Source of the DNA: Mesorhizobium loti
Lineage (GTDB): Bacteria; Pseudomonadota; Alphaproteobacteria; Rhizobiales; Rhizobiaceae
Direction of reading: 5' to 3'
Length of the DNA: 64,000 nt
NCBI GenBank assembly: GCA_002356515.1
Contig: AP017605.1
Span: 6,123,020 to 6,187,019 of the forward strand
In this document: positions 19,618 to 29,125 of the stretch, piece by piece
How the letters are laid out: every line of letters starts with the position of its first letter
Position numbering within the stretch: position 1 is the first letter of the stretch
The notes under the pieces: generated by a model
Told to the model about the DNA's origin: nothing
What the model saw: only the letters and a program-made list of their open reading frames with translations
The model's database searches: none
Position numbers and translations under genes: made by a program

Positions 19618-21741
19618 ATGACCACTGCCGTCCAAAAGATCACGCTATCGTCCTCGCGCGATATCCCTTTCAACAAGCTGGTGCTCGGCCAGTCCAATGT
19701 GCGTCGCATCAAGGCAGGCGTCTCGATCGACGACCTCGCTGCTTCGATCGCTCGCCGTGGGTTGATCCAGAGCCTGCACGTTCGTGCTGTGTTTGATGCC
19801 GACGGCCAAGAGACGGGGATGTTCGAGGTGCCAGCTGGCGGCCGCCGATATCGCGCCCTCGAGATGTTAGTTAAGCAGAAGCAGCTTGCCAAAACAGCGC
19901 CGGTGCCATGTGTCGTCGGCAATTCTTCCAGCGCAATTCTGGCGGCGGAAGTGTCATTGGCTGAGAACATCGAACGCGCGCCACTTCACCCGCTGGATCA
20001 ATATCGGGCCTTCAAGGATTTGCTCGACCAGGGCATGACAGAGGAGGAGATTGCGGCTGCTTTCTTCATCTCGGTCAACGTCGTCAAGCAGCGTCTCAAG
20101 CTGACAACCGTTTCGCCAGCACTTCTCGACGTTTATGCCGAGGACGGCATGACGATCGCTCAGCTTGAAGCATTTTCCGTCGGCAAGGACCATGCCCGAC
20201 AGGAGCTGGTCTGGGAGGCGATCAAGAACAACTGGTCGAAAGAGCCATACCAGATCCGCCGCATGCTGACTGAGAATACGGTCCGCGCCTCCGACAAACG
20301 GGCTGTGTTCATCGGTCTCGAGCGCTATGCGGCAGCAGGCGGCGAAGTGTTGCGCGATCTGTTCCAGTCGGACGATGGTGGGTGGCTGCAGGACGTCGCG
20401 CTGCTTGAACGGCTAGTCACGGAAAAGCTGCAGATGATGGCCGCCGAAATCGCCAATGAGGGCTGGAAGTGGATCGAAGTCGCAGTGAGTTTTCCCTATG
20501 GCGCGACAAACGGTTTGCGCGAGCTCGAGAGTACGCCGATCGACCTCGCCAGTGACGAGCAGGCCACGCTGGATGCGCTGCGTGACGAGTTCGACAAGCT
20601 TCAGACGCAGTACGAGGAGGCCGACGAGTTGCCGGATGACGTCGACCTGCGGTTTGGGGAGATCGAAACGGCGATCAAATCGATCGAGGCGCGTCCCGTT
20701 CGCTTCGATCCCACGGAAATCGCGAGAGCGGGCGTCTTCGTCAGCGTCGATACGGACGGATCACTTCTCGTCGAGCGCGGCTATGTGAAGCCGGAGGATG
20801 AGGCGCCCGTGACACCCGAGGGCGATAATGATCCCGGCACCGAAGGATCCGGCGTTTCGGCCACAGGCTCTAATCAGCGGGCCGTCATCACAATCGGTGG
20901 CCGGCCGGTTGACCCGGACGATGATGAGGAGGATGGCATCAAGCCATTGCCGGATCGGCTGATCATGGAACTGACCGCGGATCGCACGCTGGCTCTGCGT
21001 GACAAGCTCGCAAACGATCCGGCAACTGCTTTTCTGGCCGTGCTTCACAAATTCGTCCGTGACGCTTTCTCTCGCTACAGCGCGCAAGGCGTGGCGATGG
21101 AAGTCTTTGTCCGTGGCACGGTCTTTCCGGTCCAGTCCGAAGGGCTTCGGGACACGATTTATGCGCACTCGATCCAGGCACGCCACGAGGCCTGGGAAAA
21201 GCGTCTTCCAACTGACGTAGCCGACCTATGGGACGCGCTCTCTGCACTGACGGGTAGCGAGCAAGCCGAGCTTTTCGCCCATTGCGCATCCCTCGGCGTC
21301 AACGCCCTTTACGAAAGGGCTGATCGCTGCAGTAACGGCGCCATCTCAACGCACGGCGTCCAGCAGCGCCTTGCGGATGCCGATCACCTTGCTCGGGCAG
21401 TTGGGCTCGACATGATCGCCGCCGGATGGCGCCCCACAGTCGGCAACTATCTCGGCCGCGTCACCAAGGCGCGTATCCTGGAAGCCGTTCGCGAGGGTGC
21501 TGGCGAGCGCGCCTCCCAGCTCATTGACCACCTCAAGAAGGGCGACATGGCCAAGGAAGCCGAACGCCTGCTGGCCGATAGTGGCTGGCTGCCCGAGCCT
21601 TTGCGGCTTGTCGACCTTGATGGCGAAGTAGCCGACACCAACGCTGGCGACGACGGTCAAGCTCTGCCTGAATTCCTGGCAGGTGACAACGATGTGACTG
21701 CTGTGGATCAGGACGAAAAACAGCTAGACGCCGCCGAATAG
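19618..21741 (+). CDS. large ParB/RepB/Spo0J-family protein of an integrative element
   Basis: A 707-aa protein. Its first 200 residues are a ParB N-terminal domain: SNVRR near 30, GLIQSLHVR near 55, GGRRYRAL near 80 and SLAENIERAPLHPLDQ near 118, then a KorB-like HTH (EEEIAAAFFISVNVVKQRL). The rest is a long, partly acidic extension (residues about 300-470) and a conserved C-terminal helical part with no domain I can name. There is no ParA gene alongside, so it is unlikely to be a plain partition protein; it may act in element maintenance, transcription control or DNA processing. An upstream reading of the frame to 19246 is not supported. A terminator follows. Confidence 0.88.
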   Translation: MTTAVQKITLSSSRDIPFNKLVLGQSNVRRIKAGVSIDDLAASIARRGLIQSLHVRAVFDADGQETGMFEVPAGGRRYRALEMLVKQKQLAKTAPVPCVVGNSSSAILAAEVSLAENIERAPLHPLDQYRAFKDLLDQGMTEEEIAAAFFISVNVVKQRLKLTTVSPALLDVYAEDGMTIAQLEAFSVGKDHARQELVWEAIKNNWSKEPYQIRRMLTENTVRASDKRAVFIGLERYAAAGGEVLRDLFQSDDGGWLQDVALLERLVTEKLQMMAAEIANEGWKWIEVAVSFPYGATNGLRELESTPIDLASDEQATLDALRDEFDKLQTQYEEADELPDDVDLRFGEIETAIKSIEARPVRFDPTEIARAGVFVSVDTDGSLLVERGYVKPEDEAPVTPEGDNDPGTEGSGVSATGSNQRAVITIGGRPVDPDDDEEDGIKPLPDRLIMELTADRTLALRDKLANDPATAFLAVLHKFVRDAFSRYSAQGVAMEVFVRGTVFPVQSEGLRDTIYAHSIQARHEAWEKRLPTDVADLWDALSALTGSEQAELFAHCASLGVNALYERADRCSNGAISTHGVQQRLADADHLARAVGLDMIAAGWRPTVGNYLGRVTKARILEAVREGAGERASQLIDHLKKGDMAKEAERLLADSGWLPEPLRLVDLDGEVADTNAGDDGQALPEFLAGDNDVTAVDQDEKQLDAAE

Positions 21742-21763
21742 GCCGTTTTCCTTCCGCGGCCAT

Positions 21764-21796
21764 CGCCCGGCTCTCGCAAGAGTGCCGGGCGTTTTT
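21764..21796 (+). terminator. rho-independent terminator behind the parB-like gene
   Basis: Stem CGCCCGGC/GCCGGGCG (21764-21771 and 21784-21791), a T-T mismatch, an inner CTC/GAG stem capped by a GCAA tetraloop of the GNRA type, and TTTTT at 21792-21796. It means the helicase gene has its own promoter in the following 100 bases. Confidence 0.85.
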
Positions 21797-21900
21797 GCGT
21801 ACGGTGGTGAGAGTGAGTGTCCGGCCGGGACGGGTTGAGCCCGTGCGGTCAGAGAGAGCGCCGATGGGCTTTCCCGGTCTTGCTCTCCGGAGGATCTCCG

Positions 21901-24900
21901 ATGAACTTCTTGTCTCCGACAATAACGGGCAAGCCGGTCGCTTCCGCCGCTGCGCCTGTCGATCCAGCCGCACCAGTCTACGCGGCAGCCCTGCGTCTGC
22001 TCCCCCTCCTTGAATCCGGCCGGCGCGTCGATGCCGGCGTCCTGCGAGCCGCGATGGAAGCCTCGTTCCGGGCATCCGACACAAGCGGCGCCTGGGACTG
22101 GAAGACAGCCTACGACGCCTGCGAGGCCGCCACCGTTCTGTTCCTTCGCAAATACGGCAGGTCGCTTCTGCGCAAAGCCGGCTCCGTGGCTTCCGCCTTG
22201 CCGCTTTTCAGCCGGATTGCGGACCTTCTGCCCACGCATACCCGCCGCTCCGAGGAATCTCAGGCGCTGCAGCAATTCTCTACGCCTATCCCGCTTGGCC
22301 TCGCAGCCGTCTCCGCGGCCGCCATAACGGCGTCCGACCGCGTGCTTGAGCCTTCCGCCGGTACCGGGCTGCTTGCCATCCTCGCCGAGATCGCGGGCGG
22401 CTCGCTTGTCCTGAACGAGCTTGCAGAGACTCGTGCGGGTCTCCTGTCCAATCTCTTCCCGGCTCTTACGGTCACGCGGTTCGACGCGGCCCAGATCGAT
22501 GATCATCTCGAGCCCGCCAGCTTGCCTACCGTCGCGCTGATGAATCCGCCGTTCTCGGCCCTCGCCAACGTGCGTGGTCGCGTCGCGGATGCGGCCTATC
22601 GCCATGTCGCCTCAACACTCGCCCGGCTCGCCGACGGGGGCCGGCTGGTCACCATCACCGGGGCAAGTTTCGGACCGGAGATGCCAGCGTGGCGCGATAC
22701 ATTCGTGCGCCTCCAGGAGCATGGTCGTGTCGTTTTCACCGCCACGATCAGCGGCGCCGTCTATGCCAAGCATGGCACCACGATCGAGACCCGACTGACG
22801 GTCATCGACAAGACGCCTGCTGGTGATACGTCCCTCATCCCGAATGCACTCGGCGTTGCGCCGGATGTCGCCACCTTGCTCAGTTGGATCGAGGAACACG
22901 TTCCGGCCCGGCTGCCGGTCGCCGAAGCGGCTAAGGTCGTTCCCGCCACTTCACCGACGGTGCGCGGCTCTCTCGCCCGCACTGTCACAGGCCCAGTTCA
23001 CCGGCAGCTGTCCGAGCCCGTCGGCGTTGAACTGTCGTACGAAACGGTCGATTGGACGCCTGACGAGGGAGCACGGCTGACCGACGCGATCTACGAGGAC
23101 TATGGATTGCAGACGATCCGTATTCCCGGCTCAAAGGCTCACCCGACCAGGCTGGTGCAGTCCGCGGCGATGGCGTCGGTCGCGCCGCCAAAGCCCACTT
23201 ATCGCCCGATCCTGCCCGACGATATCCTGGCGTCGCTCTCCGACGCCCAGCTCGAAACGGTGATCCTTGCCGGCGAGGCCCATTGCGGGTTTCTCGCCGG
23301 CTCGTGGTCAGTCGACCAAACGCTCGATCTTGTCAAAGCAGTACCCGATGACGCGCCGGCAGCCGTGCGCTTCCGGCGCGGCTTCTTCATCGGCGACGGT
23401 ACCGGCGTCGGGAAGGGCCGGCAGTCGGCGAGCATCGTGCTCGACAACTGGCTGCAAGGCCGGCGCAAGGCTGTATGGATCTCGAAATCAGACAAGCTGC
23501 TTGAGGACGCGCAGCGCGACTGGGCCGCGCTCGGCATGGAACGCCTGCTGGTCACGCCGCTGTCGCGCTTTCCACAAGGGCGCACCATCACGCTCCCCGA
23601 AGGCATCCTGTTTACAACCTATGCCACGCTGCGCTCCGACGACCGCGGCGAAAAAGTTTCGCGCGTCAGGCAGATCGTCGAATGGTTGGGCCCGGATTTC
23701 GACGGAGTGCTCATATTCGACGAGGCGCACGCCATGCAGAATGCCGGCGGCGGCAAGGGAGAGCGTGGCGATGTCGCGCCCTCACAGCAAGGCCGCGCCG
23801 GTTTGCGCCTGCAACATGCTCTGGCCGGCGCCCGTGTCGTCTATGTCTCCGCCACCGGCGCGACCACCGTCGCCAATCTGGCCTACGCCCAGAGGCTCGG
23901 CCTCTGGGGAGGCGAGGACTTTCCGTTCTCGACCCGCGCGGAGTTCGTCGAGGCGATCGAGGCGGGTGGGGTGGCGGCGATGGAGGTGCTCGCCCGCGAT
24001 CTTCGCGCGCTCGGCCTCTACACGGCACGCTCGCTCTCCTTTGATGGCGTCGAATATGAACTGGTCGAGCATGAACTGACGCCTGAGCAGCGGCGCATCT
24101 ACGATGCTTATGCCGGCGCCTTTGCCGTGATTCACAACCATCTCGACGCAGCCATGCAGGCTGCCAACATTACCGGCGACAGCGGCACGTTGAACCGCCA
24201 GGCCAAGTCCGCCGCGCGCTCGGCCTTCGAAAGCGCCAAGCAGCGCTTCTTCGGTCACCTGCTGACGTCGATGAAGACGCCGACGCTGATCCGCTCGATC
24301 GAGCAGGATCTCCAGTCCGGGCATTCGACCGCGATTCAGATCGTCTCCACCGGCGAGGCGCTGATGGAACGCAGGCTGGCGCAGGTGCCGACGCGGGAAT
24401 GGAACGATGTCCGCGTCGACATCACGCCACGCGAATATGTCCTCGATTACCTCCAGCATTCCTTTCCAGTTCAACTCTACGAACCCTTCACGGATTCGGA
24501 AGGCAACCTGTCGTCGAGGCCGGTGTTTCGCGACGGCCAACCCGTTGAGAGCCGCGAGGCGGTCGCGCGCCGCACGGCCCTGATCGAGAAGCTGGCGAGC
24601 TTGCCACCGGTCCCTGGCGCGCTCGACCAGATCGTCCAGCGCTTCGGCACCGACATGGTTGCGGAGGTGACGGGCCGGTCGCGGCGCATCGTCAGGAAGG
24701 GCGAACGCCTGATGGTCGAGGGCCGCGCGACCTCGGCCAATCTCGCCGAGACGCAAGCCTTCATGGATGACGTCAAGCGCATCCTGGTGTTCAGCGATGC
24801 CGGCGGGACGGGCCGCAGCTACCATGCGGAGCTTTCGGCGCGGAACACGCGTCTGCGCGTCCACTACCTTCTCGAGCCTGGCTGGAAGGCCGACACCGCC

Positions 24901-26214
24901 ATCCAGGGTCTTGGCCGAACGCATCGCACCAACCAGGCGCAGCCGCCGCTTTTTCGACCGATCGCCACCAACGTGAAGGCCGAGAAACGCTTCCTCTCCA
25001 CGATTGCCCGGCGTCTCGATACGCTGGGCGCGATCACGCGAGGCCAGCGCCAGACCGGCGGGCAGGGCTTGTTTCGCCCGGAGGACAATCTGGAATCGCA
25101 TTATGCGCGCGATGCACTGCGCCAGCTCTACCTGCTGATCGTCCGCGGCAAGGTGGAGGGCTGCTCACTCACGCTGTTCGAGCAGACCACGGGGCTGACG
25201 CTGATGGACGAGAACGGCATCAAGGACGAGTTGCCGCCGATCACCACTTTCCTCAATCGACTGCTGGCGCTCACCATCGAACTGCAGGATATCCTGTTCG
25301 CGGCTTTCGAGCGGTTGCTCACCGCCAAGGTGGAGGGCGCCATCGCGGCCGGGGTTTATGATCTTGGGCTCGAAACGCTGCGAGCAGAGAGCTTCGTCGT
25401 CACCGATAGGCGGGCGATCTACAACCACCCGAGCACCGGCGCGCAAACACAGCTTCTCACCATCGATCAGCGCCAGCGAAATCGACCCGTGCCCGTCGAG
25501 GAAGCAGTCGCCCAGCTCGACGACCAGCGCGCCATCCTCCTGGTCAACGAACGCTCAGGGCGTGCTGCCGTGCAAGTCCCCGCGCCATCGTTAATGCTCG
25601 ATGATGGCGAAATCGAACGGCGCGTCCGGCTGATCCGGCCGATGGAACAGCACCATGCTTCCCTGCGCATGATGGAGGACAGCCATTGGCAGCAGGCTGA
25701 TCGCGAGACCTTCGCCGCCGCCTGGAGTGCGGAGGTCGCGGGCGTCCCGACTTTTTCGGACTCGACCCTCCACATCGTCGCGGGGCTGCTGCTGCCGATC
25801 TGGAAGCGACTTCCAAACGAATCGAGCCGGGTCTATCGGCTCCAGACCGACGAGGGGGAGCGCATCATAGGACGCAGGGTTTCAGCCGCATGGGCCGCCG
25901 GCGCGCTCGCAACCGGTGTCAGCACGATCACAGCATCAGATGCCTTCAACGCCCTTGCGGATGGGCGAACGATGCTCGACCTCGAGGAGGGACTTCATCT
26001 GCGCCGCGTCCGCGTCATGGGCGCCAATCGCATCGAGCTGTCGGGCTTCACAGATGCGATGCGCGAGCGGCTAACGGCCTACGGACTTTTCCACGAGATC
26101 ATCTCCTGGAAGCTGCGCATGTTCGTGCCCGCGGACGCAAGTGGGCCTGAGGTGCTCGCCAAGGTCATCGAGCGTCATCCGATACAGCGCATCAGCGAGA
26201 GGCAGGCCACCTGA
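21901..26214 (+). CDS. N6-adenine methylase / Strawberry-notch-type helicase fusion protein
   Basis: A 1437-aa protein. Residues about 100-330 form a class I methylase domain: SAM motif EPSAGTGLLA near 148 and the catalytic NPPF of N6-adenine methylases near 216. Residues about 430-1000 form a superfamily 2 helicase of the Strawberry-notch (SBNO) kind: Walker A GDGTGVGKGRQ near 498, DEAH box IFDEAHAMQNA near 607, then the SBNO C-terminal domain with GLGRTHRTNQAQPP. The last 400 residues are conserved-looking but unassigned. GGAGG lies seven bases before the ATG; the leader back to 21817 is untranslated. Such proteins are typical of conjugative elements in Rhizobiales and phages; the biological role is unknown, perhaps modification or unwinding of element DNA. 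Confidence 0.9.
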   Translation: MNFLSPTITGKPVASAAAPVDPAAPVYAAALRLLPLLESGRRVDAGVLRAAMEASFRASDTSGAWDWKTAYDACEAATVLFLRKYGRSLLRKAGSVASALPLFSRIADLLPTHTRRSEESQALQQFSTPIPLGLAAVSAAAITASDRVLEPSAGTGLLAILAEIAGGSLVLNELAETRAGLLSNLFPALTVTRFDAAQIDDHLEPASLPTVALMNPPFSALANVRGRVADAAYRHVASTLARLADGGRLVTITGASFGPEMPAWRDTFVRLQEHGRVVFTATISGAVYAKHGTTIETRLTVIDKTPAGDTSLIPNALGVAPDVATLLSWIEEHVPARLPVAEAAKVVPATSPTVRGSLARTVTGPVHRQLSEPVGVELSYETVDWTPDEGARLTDAIYEDYGLQTIRIPGSKAHPTRLVQSAAMASVAPPKPTYRPILPDDILASLSDAQLETVILAGEAHCGFLAGSWSVDQTLDLVKAVPDDAPAAVRFRRGFFIGDGTGVGKGRQSASIVLDNWLQGRRKAVWISKSDKLLEDAQRDWAALGMERLLVTPLSRFPQGRTITLPEGILFTTYATLRSDDRGEKVSRVRQIVEWLGPDFDGVLIFDEAHAMQNAGGGKGERGDVAPSQQGRAGLRLQHALAGARVVYVSATGATTVANLAYAQRLGLWGGEDFPFSTRAEFVEAIEAGGVAAMEVLARDLRALGLYTARSLSFDGVEYELVEHELTPEQRRIYDAYAGAFAVIHNHLDAAMQAANITGDSGTLNRQAKSAARSAFESAKQRFFGHLLTSMKTPTLIRSIEQDLQSGHSTAIQIVSTGEALMERRLAQVPTREWNDVRVDITPREYVLDYLQHSFPVQLYEPFTDSEGNLSSRPVFRDGQPVESREAVARRTALIEKLASLPPVPGALDQIVQRFGTDMVAEVTGRSRRIVRKGERLMVEGRATSANLAETQAFMDDVKRILVFSDAGGTGRSYHAELSARNTRLRVHYLLEPGWKADTAIQGLGRTHRTNQAQPPLFRPIATNVKAEKRFLSTIARRLDTLGAITRGQRQTGGQGLFRPEDNLESHYARDALRQLYLLIVRGKVEGCSLTLFEQTTGLTLMDENGIKDELPPITTFLNRLLALTIELQDILFAAFERLLTAKVEGAIAAGVYDLGLETLRAESFVVTDRRAIYNHPSTGAQTQLLTIDQRQRNRPVPVEEAVAQLDDQRAILLVNERSGRAAVQVPAPSLMLDDGEIERRVRLIRPMEQHHASLRMMEDSHWQQADRETFAAAWSAEVAGVPTFSDSTLHIVAGLLLPIWKRLPNESSRVYRLQTDEGERIIGRRVSAAWAAGALATGVSTITASDAFNALADGRTMLDLEEGLHLRRVRVMGANRIELSGFTDAMRERLTAYGLFHEIISWKLRMFVPADASGPEVLAKVIERHPIQRISERQAT

Positions 26215-27272
26215 TGCCGCCTCGTGCTGCATCCGAAATGGCAAGCCGTCTCGCCCAACAGGCGGAGGCGGTCTGCCGCCGCTATCTTTCCAATGGACGC
26301 CGTGAGGGCCGCTACTGGCTGGTTGGCGACGCCCGCAATGCGCCGGGGCGCTCGATGTTTGTCCGTCTCAAGGGACCGGATTGTGGCAAGGGCGCCGCCG
26401 GGAAATGGACCGACGCCGCCACCGGCGAGCATGGCGACCTTCTGGACGTCATTCGGGAATCGCTTGGTCTTGTCGATTTCAAGGACGTCTGCGACGAGGC
26501 GCGCACCTTTCTGTCGATGCCCCTGACGACGAACGAACCAAAGGATCGGCGGGAGCAAGCCGTTCCCGCTGCCGGCGGCTCTCCCGAAGCGGCGCAGCGG
26601 CTGGTCTCCATGTCGCAGCCGATACCAGGTACGCCTGTGGAGACGTATCTGCGTGGACGCGCGATTACAGCTTTGCATGAAACCGGGAGCCTCCGGTTTC
26701 ATCCGTGCTGCTATTACCGTCCAGAGAGCGGCCCGACCGAAACATGGCCGGCAATGATCGCGACGGTCACCGACCTCAGAGGCAAGCTCACCGGCGCTCA
26801 CCGCACCTGGCTCAATCCGGGCGGATTCAGCGAGGCCCATCTCGGCCGCGCTCCAATCGACACGCCGAGACGAGCCATGGGCGAACTGCTCGGTCACGCT
26901 GTCCGCTTCGGCTGCTGCCGTGATGTCATGGCCGCCGGCGAAGGCATCGAGACCATGCTGTCGCAACGCACTGTCCTGCCCGCCATGCCGGCACTGGCGG
27001 CGCTGTCGGCGGCGCACCTGTCCGCAATCCTGTTCCCTGACACATTGCGGCGGCTCTACATTGCCCGCGACAATGATCCGGCGGGCGACGCAGCAGTGGC
27101 AACCCTCATTGAGCGCACCAGCGCGGCCGGTATCGAGGCGATGGTTCTGACGCCGAAACTTGGCGACTTCAACGAGGATCTGCGGCTGCTCGGCGCCGAT
27201 GCGCTGAGGGGGATCCTGCGGGTTCAGATCGCGCCACACGACGTCGAGCGCTTCATGAAGCTGGCGGCCTGA
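26214..27272 (+). CDS. Toprim-domain primase-like protein (DUF7146)
   Basis: A 352-aa protein. An N-terminal primase-like zinc-less domain (residues 1-110, with a GKWTDAATGEHGDLLDVI segment like that of phage/plasmid primases) is followed by a Toprim_3 domain at about 220-330. The Toprim acidic residues are visible: Glu in AAGEGIETML and the Asp pair in YIARDNDPAG. It probably synthesises primers or handles DNA ends for the element. Its ATG overlaps the helicase stop (TGATG), so the two proteins are translationally coupled and likely act together. Confidence 0.88.
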   Translation: MPPRAASEMASRLAQQAEAVCRRYLSNGRREGRYWLVGDARNAPGRSMFVRLKGPDCGKGAAGKWTDAATGEHGDLLDVIRESLGLVDFKDVCDEARTFLSMPLTTNEPKDRREQAVPAAGGSPEAAQRLVSMSQPIPGTPVETYLRGRAITALHETGSLRFHPCCYYRPESGPTETWPAMIATVTDLRGKLTGAHRTWLNPGGFSEAHLGRAPIDTPRRAMGELLGHAVRFGCCRDVMAAGEGIETMLSQRTVLPAMPALAALSAAHLSAILFPDTLRRLYIARDNDPAGDAAVATLIERTSAAGIEAMVLTPKLGDFNEDLRLLGADALRGILRVQIAPHDVERFMKLAA

Positions 27273-27406
27273 CCGGAAGGGAAGGGAGGGGTGGCATTTG
27301 CGATGCGTACCTCGGTGCGCAGGGGGACCTTTGCTCGGGCGAGGGCCGGCCCACGGCCTTCCAGAGGGCGATCGGGCGACGGCCGGTCCGGACAGGCAAT
27401 GGCTGC

Positions 27407-27499
27407 GCCCGGCTATTTTCCGGCGGCCCTTGCCACCCACGCGGCGAGCCGCGCGGGTCCCCGTCTTCGGGCCTTTCCATCGCGAGGCAAAATAGCCGG
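27407..27499 (+). ncRNA. long inverted repeat, candidate structured RNA or leader
   Basis: Two perfect 13-base arms (27407-27419 and 27487-27499) enclose 67 bases that themselves contain GC-rich stems (CGCGG/CCGCG around 27440-27455). The element lies in the 354-bp gap between the Toprim and DUF2493 genes, with no supported open frame across it. It could be a regulatory leader of the DUF2493 gene or a small RNA; I cannot match it to a named family. Confidence 0.4.
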
Positions 27500-27626
27500 G
27501 CTTCGCCATCCTCCACTTCCGTTGCGGCCCTGCGCTGACGCTGCGGGTGCAAGTCCGGATCGTCCATCGCCTTCGTCGCCATGAAGGCCGCGATGGGCGC
27601 GGCCGATCTCACGAAGGCAAGCCGCC

Positions 27627-28556
27627 ATGAGCACCGAGCACGATACCGATTTCGCGCCGCAACCCGCATCATCACCCATCGACCACGTCCTTCAGGAGCT
27701 TCAGCTCTACGGCTACCGTCCTTTCGACGACGAACCCGATCCGCGCCCGCTTCCCGAAGGCCGGGTCGTGGCAGCCAGCATCGCCGACATCTTCGACGCT
27801 CTCGTGGTGGCGATGGCCGACACACGCCTTGAGCCCGATCTCGAGGAGCTGCTGTGGGGTACGGTCAATCTGTTCCATCGCGCGACCAAGCGGATCGAAC
27901 GCGAGCTCGATGAAAACGAACTCGGCCAGCAGCGGCTGCAACGCGAACAAGACGGATCCGAGGTCAAGTCGGTCGAACTCGAACAACTGATCGCCCAAGG
28001 TCAGACGCTGCTCGAACGCCGCAACGCCTTCGAATTGATGCGCGACCAGGCCGCCGAGCATTTCGAGCGTTACAGCCATTCGATATGGCGACCACGCTCA
28101 GGCTCTGTCGTCAACCACCGCAACCTGACCGCGGCACTGATCGACAGCCGGGACTTCGTTGCCGCGAGGAAGCACGCAGACAGCCAGGTGCTGTTGCCAC
28201 CTGGACCGAAAGTCGCCTTCACCGGAGGACTCGATTTCAACGATCATCGGCTGATCTGGGCCAAGCTCGACCAGGTCCATGGCAAATATCCGGACATGGT
28301 CCTGCTACACGGCGGATCGCCAAAAGGCGCCGAGTTGATAGCGGCCAAATGGGCTCACAGCCGCAAGGTGCCACAGATTGCCTTCAAGCCGGACTGGACC
28401 AGGCATGCCAAGGCCGCGCCCTTCAAGCGCAACGACGCCATGCTCGACACCTTGCCGATTGGTGTCATTCATTTCCCCGGCTCTGGCATTCAGGACAACC
28501 TCGCCGACAAGGCCCGCAGGCTCGGCATTCCGGTAATGAAGTTCGGCGCCGCGTGA
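27627..28556 (+). CDS. DUF2493 domain-containing protein (SLOG/YspA-like)
   Basis: A 309-aa protein. The first 170 residues are mainly helical, with a charged coiled-coil stretch (about 85-145). The C-terminal domain (about 190-290) is DUF2493: strand KVAFTGGLDF, the motif LLHGGSPKGAELIAAKWA with the typical nucleotide-binding Gly-rich turn, and PIGVIHFPGSG. This Rossmann-like SLOG relative is thought to bind nucleotides or NAD-derived ligands. It recurs next to the Toprim/helicase genes in related elements, so a shared job in element biology is likely; the activity is unknown. The start ATG 27627 opens a normal N-terminus for the family. Confidence 0.85.
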   Translation: MSTEHDTDFAPQPASSPIDHVLQELQLYGYRPFDDEPDPRPLPEGRVVAASIADIFDALVVAMADTRLEPDLEELLWGTVNLFHRATKRIERELDENELGQQRLQREQDGSEVKSVELEQLIAQGQTLLERRNAFELMRDQAAEHFERYSHSIWRPRSGSVVNHRNLTAALIDSRDFVAARKHADSQVLLPPGPKVAFTGGLDFNDHRLIWAKLDQVHGKYPDMVLLHGGSPKGAELIAAKWAHSRKVPQIAFKPDWTRHAKAAPFKRNDAMLDTLPIGVIHFPGSGIQDNLADKARRLGIPVMKFGAA

Positions 28557-28907
28557 AGCGGCCACCACCCGCCTCAAGTCATTTGCTCTGATTTCCGTCG
28601 CTCCCGGCGCGTTGATCGGACGACCGCCCCTGCCGATGTGGCGTCGATAAAGGCAAGGCGGCGGACCACGAGGTTCACATCGCATCTCGTCCTGGAATGG
28701 AGAACAGGGGACCGATCGCCGCGTTTCTCGGCGCAATTCCTTAGTCCGGTCCGAGGGCCTGATGCCATCAACCCATGAAGGGTCGGACTACACAAAGCGT
28801 GCCGCCGTTCCGGCCTTGCCTTCACGGTGATTGCGGCCCTCGGCCGGACACATCGGGCGCCTGTCACGCGGGGATCGCTCCCCGCTTCCAGAACAGGAGC
28901 CGGAAAA
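28557..28907 (+). other. gap with hairpin before a short gene
   Basis: 351 bases without a supported gene. Near its right end is a perfect 7-bp hairpin with a TCGC loop (28868-28885), ten bases before the AGGAG that serves the small gene at 28908. It may be a leader or attenuator. Confidence 0.45.
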
Positions 28908-29075
28908 ATGTCCCTCGTAGAAGCCAACGCCTTCGCCTTCAGCCTCGCCACCAGCCTGATGGTCAGCATCGTCATCTTTCGCGCCGGCGACGGAACACTC
29001 ACGGTCGTGCGGGCCGACGAATTTGAAGGAGAGGTTTCCCAGATCGTCCGCGAGATCGATCCGCACGAGCGATGA
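28908..29075 (+). CDS. 55-aa conserved-looking peptide of the element module
   Basis: A short protein beginning MSLVEANAFAFSLATSLM, with a hydrophobic N-terminal half (residues 8-27) and an acidic C-terminal tail (EFEGEVSQIVREIDPHER). AGGAG lies eight bases before the ATG, a strong sign that it is translated. I recognise the general form from similar Rhizobiales elements but know no function. It might be a membrane-associated peptide. The frame is open further upstream (to 28827), but that part is not supported by a ribosome binding site. Confidence 0.65.
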   Translation: MSLVEANAFAFSLATSLMVSIVIFRAGDGTLTVVRADEFEGEVSQIVREIDPHER

Positions 29076-29125
29076 ACCGGACAAGCTGCGGCCGGTGGTT
29101 CTTTGCGCCCCGGCCCGAGGCAGCG

